A stretch of 64,000 bases of DNA from CAZNPA01 sp964575095 (GTDB lineage: Bacteria; Pseudomonadota; Alphaproteobacteria; Rickettsiales; SXRF01), in NCBI GenBank assembly GCA_964575095.1, contig CAZNPA010000004.1:1-64000 (forward strand), written 5' to 3'. The position numbers and the translations under genes are program-made. Positions 51,065 through 62,546 of this stretch are shown here, in pieces (the stretch's first letter is position 1; every line of letters begins with the position of its first letter). The notes beneath the pieces are model-generated. The model searched no databases. It saw nothing but the letters and a program-made list of their open reading frames with translations, and was not told the DNA's origin.

Positions 51065-51075
51065 TTTAAGGCGAT

Positions 51076-53217
<2,142 letters not shown>

Positions 53218-53362
53218 GGTTCCAATATCCTTTAAAGCAATTTCGGCAGAACAAGTGCCTGAAAAATTAGGTAATTTTGGCCGCACAGTGTGCACCGAAC
53301 CGCCTGATAAAGCAATAAAAATCTATATAGGGCAATTCCCAGACTTTTCAATGGGTTTAAGG

Positions 53363-55144
53363 CTAGGCCACGTCCGATTCCGGGTGCGTCGCCGCCCGTC
53401 GCGCCTGCCGTTTCCTGATGTCGGCGAGGCGCGTGTGATCGGCCTCATTCCATTCCTTTTCGAGGAATTGCGCCAACCGCATCGCCTCGATTTCGTCTTC
53501 GTAGGCTGACACCGTATCAAGCCATAACGGCCACGCCGCTTCGGCATCGCGTGCGACCGACGGCAGGAATCGAGCCAGGGAAGATTCGGGCAAGGCGTTT
53601 TTTAGGTAGGTCATCAGCATGTCGTGGTTCTCGATGCTGATATCAGAAAGAGAAGAAAGCAGGGCATCGCGCACAGCAGCCAGCTTTGTATCGCGGATAT
53701 CGATTTGCGACAGCGTTTCCTCGACCGCGCTTTTGTGCAGCAGTAGCGGGAAATGAATCAGGAGTTGCAGCATGCGCGTCACCAGCGTGGATGCGTTGGC
53801 GGTTTGGATGTCCTCGATGCTTGAAAGCTGCGCGATCTGGGGCGATCGCTTGGGCGCCTGCGCGCGCGGAACGTTGCGAAGATGCTGCCACAGCTGGTTC
53901 TTGAAATAGTCGGCGTAATGTTTTTTGACTGATGCATCTGTAATTTTATTGGCAACGGTGCTCAGCATCGCCTCAAATTCAGCGCGGCCTTCCGGCAGGG
54001 AAAGTTTGGGCTTATAGCGCCGCCATAGATCTTCCCACAGGCTTTGGTAAAGCGGTTCAGCAGTGCTCAGGATATTTTCAAAACTGGTCTTGCCATGCTT
54101 TTGTATATAGGAATCCGGGTCTTCGCCTTTGGGCAGGATGGCAAAACGCAGGCTATAGCCGGGTTTAAGGAGTGGCAGAGCTACTTCCGCCGCGCGGCTC
54201 ATCGCGCGCTTGCCAGCCTCGTCGCCGTCGAGGCACAAGACCGGTTCCTGACAGAGTTTCCACAATAGCGAAAGGTGCGATGGCGTTACTGCCGTGCCGA
54301 GCGTTGCCACCGCATAATCGACGCCGGCCTGCGCCACCGACACCACGTCCATATAGCCTTCGAGCACGACGGCGCGCTCGCGCTCGCGCGCCGGGCGCTT
54401 GGCCAGATCAAGGTTGTAAAGCATCTCGCCTTTTTTGAAGAGCGACGTTTCCGGTGAGTTCAGATATTTGGGCAGGTTTTTGTTGGAGCTATCGATCAAC
54501 CGGCCGCCGAACGCCATGACGTCGCCGCGCGGGCCGCGTATGGGGAATATGACGCGGCCGCGGAAGCGGTCGTAGACGCCGCCGTCTTCCGGCTGGATGA
54601 TGAGGCCGGCTTCGGCTTGTAATGTGGTTGCGTATCCGGCTTTCGACAGAAATTGATGCAGACCGTCGCGCGTCTCCGGCGCGTAACCGATGCGGAAATT
54701 GCGGATGGTGTCCGCCATCAGCCCGCGCTTTTCAACGTAACTGCGCGCCGTATGGTTTTGCGTCAGCTGCTGCTCAAACCAGCGGCAGGCGGCCTCCAAG
54801 ACCGTAAGCTGCGTTTTTTCCTTTTCGGCGCGGGCAACTTCCTCGCGCGTCATCTCCGGCATCGGGATGCCGGCATCGCGCGCCAGTTTTTCGACCGCCT
54901 CCGGGTAGGTCATGCGCTCATGCTTCATGACGAAGCCGATGGCGTCGCCATGCGCGCCGCAGCCGAAGCAGTGGAAGAATCCCTTGTCGTCGTTGATGGT
55001 GAAGGACGGCGACTTTTCGTTATGGAACGGGCACAGCGCCTGAAACTCACGGCCGTGCTTTTTAATCGCGATACGGCGGCCGATGACTTCGGACACGAGT
55101 AGCTGCGAACGCAGACGCTCTAGAAATGACGGCGGAAAGCGCAT
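53363..55144 (-). CDS. dnaG: DNA primase
   Basis: Makes RNA primers at the replication fork. The 593 residues start with the CHC2 zinc ribbon (CPFHNEKSPSFTIN, FHCFGCG; about 38-64), followed by the toprim core with EGYMDVVS (about 256-263) and CLDGDEAGKRA near 304. The C-terminal helicase-binding domain is present. ATG at 55144 lies only 14 bases from the divergent metallopeptidase start. It is followed by rpoD. Confidence 0.95.
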   Translation of the reverse strand: MRFPPSFLERLRSQLLVSEVIGRRIAIKKHGREFQALCPFHNEKSPSFTINDDKGFFHCFGCGAHGDAIGFVMKHERMTYPEAVEKLARDAGIPMPEMTREEVARAEKEKTQLTVLEAACRWFEQQLTQNHTARSYVEKRGLMADTIRNFRIGYAPETRDGLHQFLSKAGYATTLQAEAGLIIQPEDGGVYDRFRGRVIFPIRGPRGDVMAFGGRLIDSSNKNLPKYLNSPETSLFKKGEMLYNLDLAKRPARERERAVVLEGYMDVVSVAQAGVDYAVATLGTAVTPSHLSLLWKLCQEPVLCLDGDEAGKRAMSRAAEVALPLLKPGYSLRFAILPKGEDPDSYIQKHGKTSFENILSTAEPLYQSLWEDLWRRYKPKLSLPEGRAEFEAMLSTVANKITDASVKKHYADYFKNQLWQHLRNVPRAQAPKRSPQIAQLSSIEDIQTANASTLVTRMLQLLIHFPLLLHKSAVEETLSQIDIRDTKLAAVRDALLSSLSDISIENHDMLMTYLKNALPESSLARFLPSVARDAEAAWPLWLDTVSAYEDEIEAMRLAQFLEKEWNEADHTRLADIRKRQARRAATHPESDVA

Positions 55145-55158
55145 ATATACTATAACCG

Positions 55159-55866
55159 ATGAAAAAGGCCCTCCAGCATACAAAACATTTTTTCAATGTA
55201 AAAGGCGAATCCTTGCCGATTATCGTTAGGAAACGCCGAGGTGTGCGCAATATTGTGCTGCGCTACCAGCCCTCGCATCATGCCCTGTCCCTTACATTGC
55301 CGCGCACCGTCAGTATTGAACAAGGGGTTGGTTTTATAGAAAAAAAACGCGATTGGGTGTTGCAGCAAATGAGTAAGCGCGCCTGCGTTATCCCGTTTGA
55401 GGATGGACAAATTATCCCTATATTAAGTCGGAATTACCGGCTTACGCATGCCGGCGGGCGAGGGGTGATCCGGTTAGAAGACGGTAAAATTTTAGTGCCC
55501 GGCCAGCCCGAGTTCATGACACGACGTGTGCGCGAATGGCTCAAAAATCTGGCCAAAGAAGAAATTACCGAACGTGCCCACGCCAAGGCGGAAGAGATCG
55601 GTTATCCTATCGGAAAAATCACGCTGCGTGATACGCGGTCGCTGTGGGGAAGCTGTACCAACGCTGGAAATATTTCTTTTTCGTGGCGATTGGTTCTGGC
55701 CGAAGAAGAGATACTGGATTACGTGGTCAGCCACGAAATCGCGCATCTGGCCGAGCTCAACCATGGTCCGCGCTTTTGGAAAATAGTCGAAGAATTATGC
55801 CCGCACTGGAAAGCATCCCGGCGCTGGCTAAAAACGCATGGAGATGCGCTGTATAGGTATGGATGA
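55159..55866 (+). CDS. YgjP-like metallopeptidase domain protein
   Basis: This gene encodes 235 residues. The C-terminal half has the YgjP/DUF45 motif HEIAHLAELNHGPRFWKIVEELCP (about 195-218), in which His-Glu-x-x-His plus a third His bind zinc. The N-terminal half carries a SWG.C conserved region. It is divergent from dnaG with only 14 bases between their starts. Substrates of this family are not well known. Confidence 0.85.
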   Translation: MKKALQHTKHFFNVKGESLPIIVRKRRGVRNIVLRYQPSHHALSLTLPRTVSIEQGVGFIEKKRDWVLQQMSKRACVIPFEDGQIIPILSRNYRLTHAGGRGVIRLEDGKILVPGQPEFMTRRVREWLKNLAKEEITERAHAKAEEIGYPIGKITLRDTRSLWGSCTNAGNISFSWRLVLAEEEILDYVVSHEIAHLAELNHGPRFWKIVEELCPHWKASRRWLKTHGDALYRYG

Positions 55867-55886
55867 CGCTTCGGCGGCGCCCTGTC

Positions 55887-57923
55887 TTACAGATCCGGAG
55901 CTGGATTTTCTTCAATGGGTAATGGTGCCGGCACTACCTCATCGGTTTCTGCCGGCGGCGGTTCTTGCTGCCAGGGAAGGTGCGGCGCATCGCCCATCGG
56001 TTCCGGCGCGGTGTTGATTTCGCCGGACGGCGTTGGCGCCGGTTCGCGCGTCATCTCGCGCTGCCAGGGCATGCCGCCGGGGAGGCCGCTGGTGGGGATA
56101 GACGTTTCCGGCTCGCCTTCGAGCGCGGCTTGCATGAAATTGCGCCAGATCGAGGCCGGCAGCATGCCGCCGGTGACTTTTTTCATCGCCGTGTTGTCGT
56201 CATTTCCCACCCAGACACCGGTGACAAGCTGCGGTGTGTAGCCGATGAACCAGGCATCACGATAATCCGACGTCGTGCCGGTTTTGCCGGCGACAGGGCG
56301 GCCGATATTCGCGGCGCGGCCGGTGCCGTCTTCAACCACATCCATCAGGAGGGCATTCATTTTCTCGACGACATCCGGCTGTAGCACGATGTTGCTTAAG
56401 CTCGACCGGCGTGCGTAGACCACATCGCCGTTGCTGGTTTCGATGCTGACGATGCCGTAGGGATAAACGATGACGCCGTTGTTGGCGAGATGCGCATAGG
56501 CGCTGGTGAGTTCGAGCATGGTGACTTCGGTAGCGCCCAAGGCGATCGATGGCACGGCGAGGATGGGGGTGGTGATGCCCAGCCTGCGTGCGACATCGAT
56601 GACGTGATCTAGCCCCACCTGCTGGCTTACTTGCACTGCCACGGTATTGACCGATTCCGCCACCGCCTGTGCCAGCGTGATCGTGCCTAGAAACTTATTG
56701 GTATAATTTTTAGGTTCCCAGATGCCGCCGACGATGGGGATCGTGATCGGCTGGTCTTCGACCAGCATGTCGCCGGTCATACCGGATTCAAGCGCGGCCA
56801 AATAGACGAATAATTTGAATGACGAGCCGGGCTGCCTTAGCGCCTGCGTCACACGATTATATTGGCTGGCGGCATAGCTGCGCCCGCCGATCATCGCACG
56901 TACGGCGCCGTCCGGCGTCATCGCCAGCAGCGCCGCCTGTTTCACTTTATGCGCTGCGGCCTGTTCGTCCATGACGCCTGCCATCGCTTTTTCGCCCAGC
57001 GCTTGCATCTCGGGGCGGAAGGTGGTGGTGACTACCAGATCTTCCTGGATGTTGCCGATATATTCCGGCAGTTGCTCCATAATCCAGTCGGCGAAATAGA
57101 AACTGCTTTGCGTATCACGTTTGCGTGTGCCCAGGGAATCATTGAGCGCCAGCAACGCTTTTTTGGTCTGGGCTTCGGTCAGGTATCCGGCGTCTTGCAT
57201 GTTGCGCAGCACCTGGTCGGCGCGTTTTTTGGCCACGGCTGGATTGGTGTTAGGCGCAAAACGCGACGGGGCTTTCAGCATTCCGGCCAATACCGCCGAC
57301 TCGGAGAGCGAAAGGCTTCGCGCTGATTTCCCGAAATAGCGCTTGGCGGCGGAATCGACGCCGTAATTGCCGGCGCCGAGATAGACGCGGTTTAAGTAGA
57401 TACTCAAAATTTCTTCCTTGGAAAAGCGCCGCTCGATGGCGATGGCCAGAAATATTTCGCGTATCTTACGTGAAAAAGAGCGTTCGGGCGTCAGGAACAC
57501 ATTCTTGGCCACCTGCTGGGTGATGGTCGATCCGCCCTGCACGATGCGTCCGGCGCGAATATTGGCCAGTGTCGCCCGCAAGAGGCCGAAAATATCAATG
57601 CCAAAATGATGGTAGAAGCTGCGGTCTTCGGTGGCGATCACGGCATCGATCAGCGATTTCGGCAAATCTTCGAATGCGACGTAATCGCCGTAAATATTCC
57701 CGAAACTGCCAATGATCTGGCCGTCTTCGGCCTTGATGAGGACGCTCGGCGTGCGCGTGAATTTGTTCAGTTCTTCGATATCGGGAAGTGTGCCGACGAT
57801 CCAGGAGAGGCTGAGCACAATAAACGCCGCGCCGCCCAAAATTACGCGCCGCAGCCAAATATTGGTGCGGTACGCCTGACGCAGCTCCTGCCAGAGAAGA
57901 TCGATCACCGACGGGAGTTTCAT
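55887..57923 (-). CDS. mrcA: penicillin-binding protein 1A (transglycosylase/transpeptidase)
   Basis: A bifunctional peptidoglycan synthase. The 678 residues have an N-terminal anchor (about 25-48), the GT51 domain with ATEDRSFYHHFGID (about 91-104), and the transpeptidase with the Ser of SSFKLF (about 372), SVNT (about 430) and KTGTT (about 555). A Pro/Glu-rich C-tail (about 630-678) follows and may bind partners. Length and motifs are standard for PBP1A. Confidence 0.95.
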   Translation of the reverse strand: MKLPSVIDLLWQELRQAYRTNIWLRRVILGGAAFIVLSLSWIVGTLPDIEELNKFTRTPSVLIKAEDGQIIGSFGNIYGDYVAFEDLPKSLIDAVIATEDRSFYHHFGIDIFGLLRATLANIRAGRIVQGGSTITQQVAKNVFLTPERSFSRKIREIFLAIAIERRFSKEEILSIYLNRVYLGAGNYGVDSAAKRYFGKSARSLSLSESAVLAGMLKAPSRFAPNTNPAVAKKRADQVLRNMQDAGYLTEAQTKKALLALNDSLGTRKRDTQSSFYFADWIMEQLPEYIGNIQEDLVVTTTFRPEMQALGEKAMAGVMDEQAAAHKVKQAALLAMTPDGAVRAMIGGRSYAASQYNRVTQALRQPGSSFKLFVYLAALESGMTGDMLVEDQPITIPIVGGIWEPKNYTNKFLGTITLAQAVAESVNTVAVQVSQQVGLDHVIDVARRLGITTPILAVPSIALGATEVTMLELTSAYAHLANNGVIVYPYGIVSIETSNGDVVYARRSSLSNIVLQPDVVEKMNALLMDVVEDGTGRAANIGRPVAGKTGTTSDYRDAWFIGYTPQLVTGVWVGNDDNTAMKKVTGGMLPASIWRNFMQAALEGEPETSIPTSGLPGGMPWQREMTREPAPTPSGEINTAPEPMGDAPHLPWQQEPPPAETDEVVPAPLPIEENPAPDL

Positions 57924-58114
57924 TCGCTCTCCTGTTTTTTATCCAGCATGTAATGCAGTTTACGCACAGCGAGCTTAGCAGCTTCGCTTTTTACCATGCC
58001 GGGCGGGGCGATAATCGACGCTTCGGTCAGCGTGGAAGGATCAAGGGCGGTGACTTTCATCGCGTTTCCCAGCGTGATATATTCAATGATATAGGCGTCA
58101 TCATCCGGCGGCAT
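57920..58114 (-). CDS. small conserved protein between hlyC and mrcA (DUF6898-like)
   Basis: This gene encodes 64 residues. The segment LGNAMKVTALDPSTLTEASI (about 15-34) followed by a short basic C-terminal helix (about 45-58) resembles a small family, possibly DUF6898, that sits in this neighbourhood in alphaproteobacteria. It overlaps the end of hlyC by 14 bases and the start of mrcA by four bases, so all three genes are translationally coupled. Function is unknown. Confidence 0.6.
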   Translation of the reverse strand: MPPDDDAYIIEYITLGNAMKVTALDPSTLTEASIIAPPGMVKSEAAKLAVRKLHYMLDKKQESE

Positions 58115-59408
58115 TTTTACTATCGAAATCTGGCAATTTTTCGACGCGCAGCCGATGGATGCGCTTGGCTGATTTTTCCATGACGGTGAAACGGAACCGA
58201 CCGATGTCGCATTGTTCGCCCGGCGCCGGCAGTTTTTCGGCGGTGTGGATCAGCAGGCCGGCCATGGTCGAGGCGTCGCCTTCGGGCAGGTTCCAGTCGA
58301 GCTGGCGGTTAACGTCGCGTACGGAGGTGGTGCCGTTGAAGAGATAGCTGGTATCGGAGAGTTTTTGGATGCCGGTGGCGCTTTCATCGTGCTCGTCGTC
58401 GATGTCGCCGACGATTTCTTCGATGATATCCTCGAGCGTGATGATGCCCATCCAGGCGCCGTATTCGTCAACGACGAACGCCAGATGCTGTTGTTTGCGC
58501 CGAAACGCCAGCAGCTGGTCGCGCAAAGACGTGGTTTCGGGCACGAACCACGGCTTATGGCAAAGGGCGCGGATTTCTTCGCTCCTTAGCTTGCCGCCGG
58601 ATTCGTTGATTGCTTTCACCAGGGTTTTAACGTGCAGCACGCCGATGATGTTATCGGGATTTCCTTCCCACAGCGGGATGCGGCTATGCAGCATGCTGAC
58701 GGCATGCTGGATCACTGTCTCGGCCGGCTGGCCGGCGTCCAGCATCTCGACATGCGTGCGGTGCATCATGATTTCTTTCACCTCGATGTCGTTCAAGTCG
58801 AGGATGCTGCCCAGCATGTCGCGCTCCTGCTTGATCATTTTGCCTTCGCGGTGGTGCAGCTCGATGGTGCCGCGGATGACATCGGTGGCGGAAATCAGCG
58901 TGTTGGTCTTGGTGATGTCGATGCCCAGCAGCTTGAACAACACGCGGATCAATATCTGGATGCCGTGCGTGACGGGATAAAGCAGCGTCACCATCAGCTG
59001 TATCAACGGCGCCAGCGCCAGCGACACGCGTTCGGGGTTCTGGATGGCGTAGGTCTTGGGCAGCACTTCGGCGAAAATCACGACCAAGAGCGTCATGATG
59101 ATGGTGACGATGAAGAGCGCTTCCTCGTTGTTGCCGAACATGGTGATGGCAAGCGAGGTGGCGATTGCCGATGCGGCGATATTAACGGCGTTATAGCCCA
59201 GAATCACGGTGCCGATCAGCGATTCCTTCTTGGTGCGCAGCTTGCTTGCGATGTCGGCGCGCTTGTTGCCGTCCATCACCAATTGAAAAATACGCGCGCG
59301 GGAAATGGCGGTCAGTGCCGTTTCTGCCGCCGAAAAGAATGCCGAGACCAACAGAAGAATGAAGATGATGAAGCCGTAAAATATGAGATCGTCATTGGAA
59401 ATGGGCAT
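58101..59408 (-). CDS. CorC/HlyC-type CNNM transporter-associated protein
   Basis: A 435-residue membrane protein: a CNNM (DUF21) domain with about four helices (about 1-190), two CBS domains (about 205-330) and the C-terminal transporter-associated CorC_HlyC domain (about 345-425). Such proteins are implicated in magnesium/cobalt efflux or membrane integrity. Its position downstream of the GNAT and aroB genes is a common alphaproteobacterial arrangement. Confidence 0.9.
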   Translation of the reverse strand: MPISNDDLIFYGFIIFILLLVSAFFSAAETALTAISRARIFQLVMDGNKRADIASKLRTKKESLIGTVILGYNAVNIAASAIATSLAITMFGNNEEALFIVTIIMTLLVVIFAEVLPKTYAIQNPERVSLALAPLIQLMVTLLYPVTHGIQILIRVLFKLLGIDITKTNTLISATDVIRGTIELHHREGKMIKQERDMLGSILDLNDIEVKEIMMHRTHVEMLDAGQPAETVIQHAVSMLHSRIPLWEGNPDNIIGVLHVKTLVKAINESGGKLRSEEIRALCHKPWFVPETTSLRDQLLAFRRKQQHLAFVVDEYGAWMGIITLEDIIEEIVGDIDDEHDESATGIQKLSDTSYLFNGTTSVRDVNRQLDWNLPEGDASTMAGLLIHTAEKLPAPGEQCDIGRFRFTVMEKSAKRIHRLRVEKLPDFDSKNAAG

Positions 59409-59409
59409 A

Positions 59410-59922
59410 TTACGCCTGCCACCGCATGACGAAATCTTTCATCACGAACCCACTGCCGATGTCCTTGTCGAGCACATGGTCGATGATAAAGCCGTGCTTG
59501 AAGTAAAAATTGATGGCCTTGACGTTTTTGCGGTTGACGGTCAACGTTATCTTCTTCGGACGTAACGTACGCAGGATATGCCGCACCAGATCGCTACCCG
59601 TGCCGCGCGGTGCCTGCTCCTGGTCGACATAGAGCTTGTGCATGTGCCAATGTGCCTGTCCTTGCGGCTCCACCGATACGAAACCTGCCAGCGCGTTTCC
59701 TTCATATGCCAGCCAGAAAATGTGTCCTTGCGCCATTTGCGATTTCAGGCTTTGCGGCGCATACATCAGATCGAGCATGTAATCGATTTGTTTTTCCGGG
59801 ATCATTGCCGGATAATGCGTGCGCCAGACCCGGTGCGCCAGCTCGCGTACGGCGGAAATATCTTTAGGCAGCATCTCGCGGATGGCAAGCGCGGTGACAG
59901 TGTTGCGTTGGGGCTGGGACAT
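59410..59922 (-). CDS. GNAT-family N-acetyltransferase
   Basis: This gene encodes 170 residues with the GNAT acetyl-CoA motif A, QEQAPRGTGSDLVRHIL (about 109-125), preceded by a strand segment HMHKLYVD. The C-terminal part KNVKAINFYFKHGFI (about 137-151) is also characteristic. It probably acetylates a small molecule or protein N-terminus; the substrate is unknown. It is one base before hlyC and 15 bases after aroB. Confidence 0.85.
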   Translation of the reverse strand: MSQPQRNTVTALAIREMLPKDISAVRELAHRVWRTHYPAMIPEKQIDYMLDLMYAPQSLKSQMAQGHIFWLAYEGNALAGFVSVEPQGQAHWHMHKLYVDQEQAPRGTGSDLVRHILRTLRPKKITLTVNRKNVKAINFYFKHGFIIDHVLDKDIGSGFVMKDFVMRWQA

Positions 59923-59937
59923 ACGGTGGGGCGTATA

Positions 59938-61047
59938 TTACACGGCGGTGCAGGCTTCGACAAGTACCCGCTGAATGGCTGATTTCTCGACATTTTGTGC
60001 GATAAACGCCTTACCGATGCCGCGCGAAAGGATAAAAGTCAGGGTGCCGTCTTTGGCCTTTTTATCGCGTGAGAAATGCTGCATCAGGCGCGTAATATCC
60101 CATTGCGAATGTGCGGCGGAGAAAGAGGCATGCAGCCCAATTTTTTTGTAATGCGAGAGCACGCGGTCAAGGTCGGCTTTGGGGCAATATCCCATCGCCA
60201 CCGACGCCTTGAACGCCAGTATCATGCCGATGGCCACCGCTTCGCCGTGCAGCAACTGGTCGCCGTAGCCGGTTTCGGCTTCCAGCGCGTGCGCGAACGT
60301 ATGGCCGAAATTTAAGAGTGCGCGCGGGCCGGATTCGCGTTCGTCCTTGGCGACGATAGCGGCTTTGGCCTTGCAACTTTTTGTCACGGCGTCGGTAGCG
60401 ATGCCGGGGTCACCTGCTATCATCGCCTCGCCGTTTTTTTCCAGCCAGGCGAAGAATTTCTTATCGTTGATCAGTCCGTATTTTAGAATCTCGGCATAAC
60501 CGGCCTTGATTTCGCGCTGAGAGAGCGATGCCAGCACCGAAACGTCGCTCAACACCAGCCGGGGCTGATGAAAACTGCCGATCAGGTTTTTGCCGAAGCG
60601 TGAATTGATGCCGGTCTTGCCGCCGACGGAACTATCGACCTGCGCCAAGAGCGTCGTCGGTATCTGGATAAAATCGATGCCGCGAAGCAGAACGCTGGCG
60701 GCAAAGCCGGTCAAATCGCCAACGACGCCGCCGCCTAAGGCTATCAGCGTTGTTGTGCGGTCGGGCTTTTCTTCGACCAGCCGCTCGATTAAATCGCTGA
60801 AACTTTCCAGGCTTTTGCTGCTTTCGCCGGGCGCGACGATCACCGACTGGCAGCGTATGTCGTGCTCGGCCAGCGTATTGGTGAGGCGGTGCAGGTAGAG
60901 CCGCGCCACCTGCTCATCGCTGATGATGATGACACGCTTGCCATTTAGAATCGGTGCGATGTACGCGCCGGCCTCGGAGAGCAACCGATGGCCGACGACG
61001 ATGTCATAGCTGCGTTTTCCGAGGTTGACGCGAAGCGTTTTAGGCAT
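59938..61047 (-). CDS. aroB: 3-dehydroquinate synthase
   Basis: The second step of the shikimate pathway, making the first carbocyclic ring from DAHP. The 369 residues show the NAD site GGGVVGDLTGF (about 105-115), KTGINSRFGKNLIGSFHQP (about 144-162) and the zinc ligands around Glu and HTFAHALE (about 249-256) and HGEAVAIGM (about 266). It overlaps aroK by eight bases, the standard aroK-aroB pair. Confidence 0.95.
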   Translation of the reverse strand: MPKTLRVNLGKRSYDIVVGHRLLSEAGAYIAPILNGKRVIIISDEQVARLYLHRLTNTLAEHDIRCQSVIVAPGESSKSLESFSDLIERLVEEKPDRTTTLIALGGGVVGDLTGFAASVLLRGIDFIQIPTTLLAQVDSSVGGKTGINSRFGKNLIGSFHQPRLVLSDVSVLASLSQREIKAGYAEILKYGLINDKKFFAWLEKNGEAMIAGDPGIATDAVTKSCKAKAAIVAKDERESGPRALLNFGHTFAHALEAETGYGDQLLHGEAVAIGMILAFKASVAMGYCPKADLDRVLSHYKKIGLHASFSAAHSQWDITRLMQHFSRDKKAKDGTLTFILSRGIGKAFIAQNVEKSAIQRVLVEACTAV

Positions 61048-61573
61048 GTGTTTTTTTCTCCAGCGCTTTCAGTATGGCATCAACCACCGTTTCATGCATG
61101 CCGGCATTGCTGTCGATGGTGATATCGGCCTCGGCATAGACAGGGTAACGTTCCTCCATCAATCGCGAGAGTATCGCCTGCCGGTCGCCGGTTTTTAAGA
61201 GTGGTCGCGTATCGCGTCGTGCGACTCGCTCCAGAAGCACGTTAAGCTCGGCCTTAAGCCACACCGAAGTTGCCTTGTCGCGGATGACGCTGCGCACGGC
61301 CGGGTTCATGAACGCGCCGCCGCCGGTGGCGATGACGCATGGCTTGTCGCTGACCAGCCTAAGCAACACGCGCTGCTCGAGGTCGCGGAAAATGGCTTCG
61401 CCGTAGGTCTCGAAAATATCGGAAATACTGCAGCCGGCGGCTTCGACGATCTCCTGGTCGGCGTCGATGAACGGCACCGAGAGCGCCTGCGACAGTCGGC
61501 GGCCGATGGTGGTTTTACCGGCACCCATCAGGCCCACCAGCACCAAGGGCCGGTTCAAAATGACGTTTTTCAT
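61040..61573 (-). CDS. aroK: shikimate kinase
   Basis: Phosphorylates shikimate in the aromatic pathway. The 177 residues have Walker A GLMGAGKTT (about 14-22), the DADQEIVEAAG segment (about 37-47) with the shikimate-binding Asp, GGGAFMN near 84 and RRDTRPLL near 122. ATG at 61573 is chosen because the earlier in-frame codons are the antisense of xerD. It directly couples with aroB. Confidence 0.95.
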   Translation of the reverse strand: MKNVILNRPLVLVGLMGAGKTTIGRRLSQALSVPFIDADQEIVEAAGCSISDIFETYGEAIFRDLEQRVLLRLVSDKPCVIATGGGAFMNPAVRSVIRDKATSVWLKAELNVLLERVARRDTRPLLKTGDRQAILSRLMEERYPVYAEADITIDSNAGMHETVVDAILKALEKKTHA

Positions 61574-61619
61574 ACGGACATTCACGCTTTCTTTGCCATT
61601 ATCCTTTATAAGTAAAAAA

Positions 61620-62546
61620 ATGGCAATGGCATCCGAAGGCGACCCCTTACTGCTTGAGCAGTTTCTGGAAATGATGGCGGCAGAGCGTGGCGCCGCGGCC
61701 AACACGCTGGCCGCTTACCGGCGCGACCTGACCGACTTTCTGGCATTTCTTGGCAAGAAAAACGCCGGGTTTGCGGCGGTGGACCGCAAAATATTGGAGC
61801 AATTTCTGGCGTCGCAGGCGCGAAGCGGCATGGCGGCGCGTACGGTGGCGCGCAAGCTCTCGGCGCTGAAGCAATGCTTTGAATTTTTTTATGCCGAAAA
61901 AATACGGAAAGATAATCCGGCGGCGACGCTCGACACGCCGAAACTCTTGCGCCAATTGCCCAAGACGCTGGTGGCCGGCCATATCGACGCTTTGATTGCC
62001 GCCGCCGCTGCCGACGATTCGCCGAAAGGCATCCGGTTACAGGCGATGCTGGAATTGATGTACGGCGCCGGGCTCCGCGTTTCCGAGCTGGTGGCGTTGA
62101 AACTCTCGTCACTGCAAATCAAAGATGGCGGCATGGCCGACTTTCTGCTCGTCACCGGCAAAGGAAAGAAGGAACGCTTGGTGCCGGTCAATGCCAGCGC
62201 CAAAGCGGCGCTTACACGTTATATGGATATACGGCAGGTATTTGGCAAAGATTCACCGTGGCTTTTCCCCAGCCGTGGCGATAAGCCCGTTTCGCGCGTG
62301 AGTTTTTTCCTGTGGCTGAAGGCGCTGGCGGCCAAGGCCGGTATCGATCCCGCCATGATTTCGCCGCATACGCTCCGGCACTCCTTCGCCTCGCATTTGC
62401 TCGAAGGCGGGGCCGATTTGCGTGTGATTCAGGAACTTTTGGGGCATTCCGATATTTCGACGACGCAGATTTATACGCACGTCGCCGGTGCTGAGCTTAG
62501 GAAATTAGTGCAGGAAAAACATCCGCTAGCGCGGAAAAAGTCGTAA
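61620..62546 (+). CDS. xerD: tyrosine recombinase XerD
   Basis: The chromosome-dimer resolution recombinase acting at dif. The 308 residues have the N-terminal SAM-like core-binding domain (about 6-95) and the catalytic domain with Arg in GLRVSEL (about 155), Lys in GKGKKER (about 181), HTLRHSFASHL (about 253-263) and HSDISTTQIYTH (about 276-287) carrying the nucleophilic Tyr. It sits in the usual alphaproteobacterial place, divergent from aroK; it is a housekeeping recombinase, not a phage integrase. It overlaps the convergent transporter gene by 21 bases. Confidence 0.93.
   Translation: MAMASEGDPLLLEQFLEMMAAERGAAANTLAAYRRDLTDFLAFLGKKNAGFAAVDRKILEQFLASQARSGMAARTVARKLSALKQCFEFFYAEKIRKDNPAATLDTPKLLRQLPKTLVAGHIDALIAAAAADDSPKGIRLQAMLELMYGAGLRVSELVALKLSSLQIKDGGMADFLLVTGKGKKERLVPVNASAKAALTRYMDIRQVFGKDSPWLFPSRGDKPVSRVSFFLWLKALAAKAGIDPAMISPHTLRHSFASHLLEGGADLRVIQELLGHSDISTTQIYTHVAGAELRKLVQEKHPLARKKS

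Noticed and set aside
53218..53295. Longer N-terminus of RpoD
   Set aside because: The AAAGGA ribosome-binding site directly before 53217 supports the shorter start; the extra codons lie in the leader.
61620..62546. Phage or integron integrase
   Set aside because: The tyrosine recombinase has XerD length and motifs and sits in the usual chromosomal context next to aroK; there is no att site or cargo.
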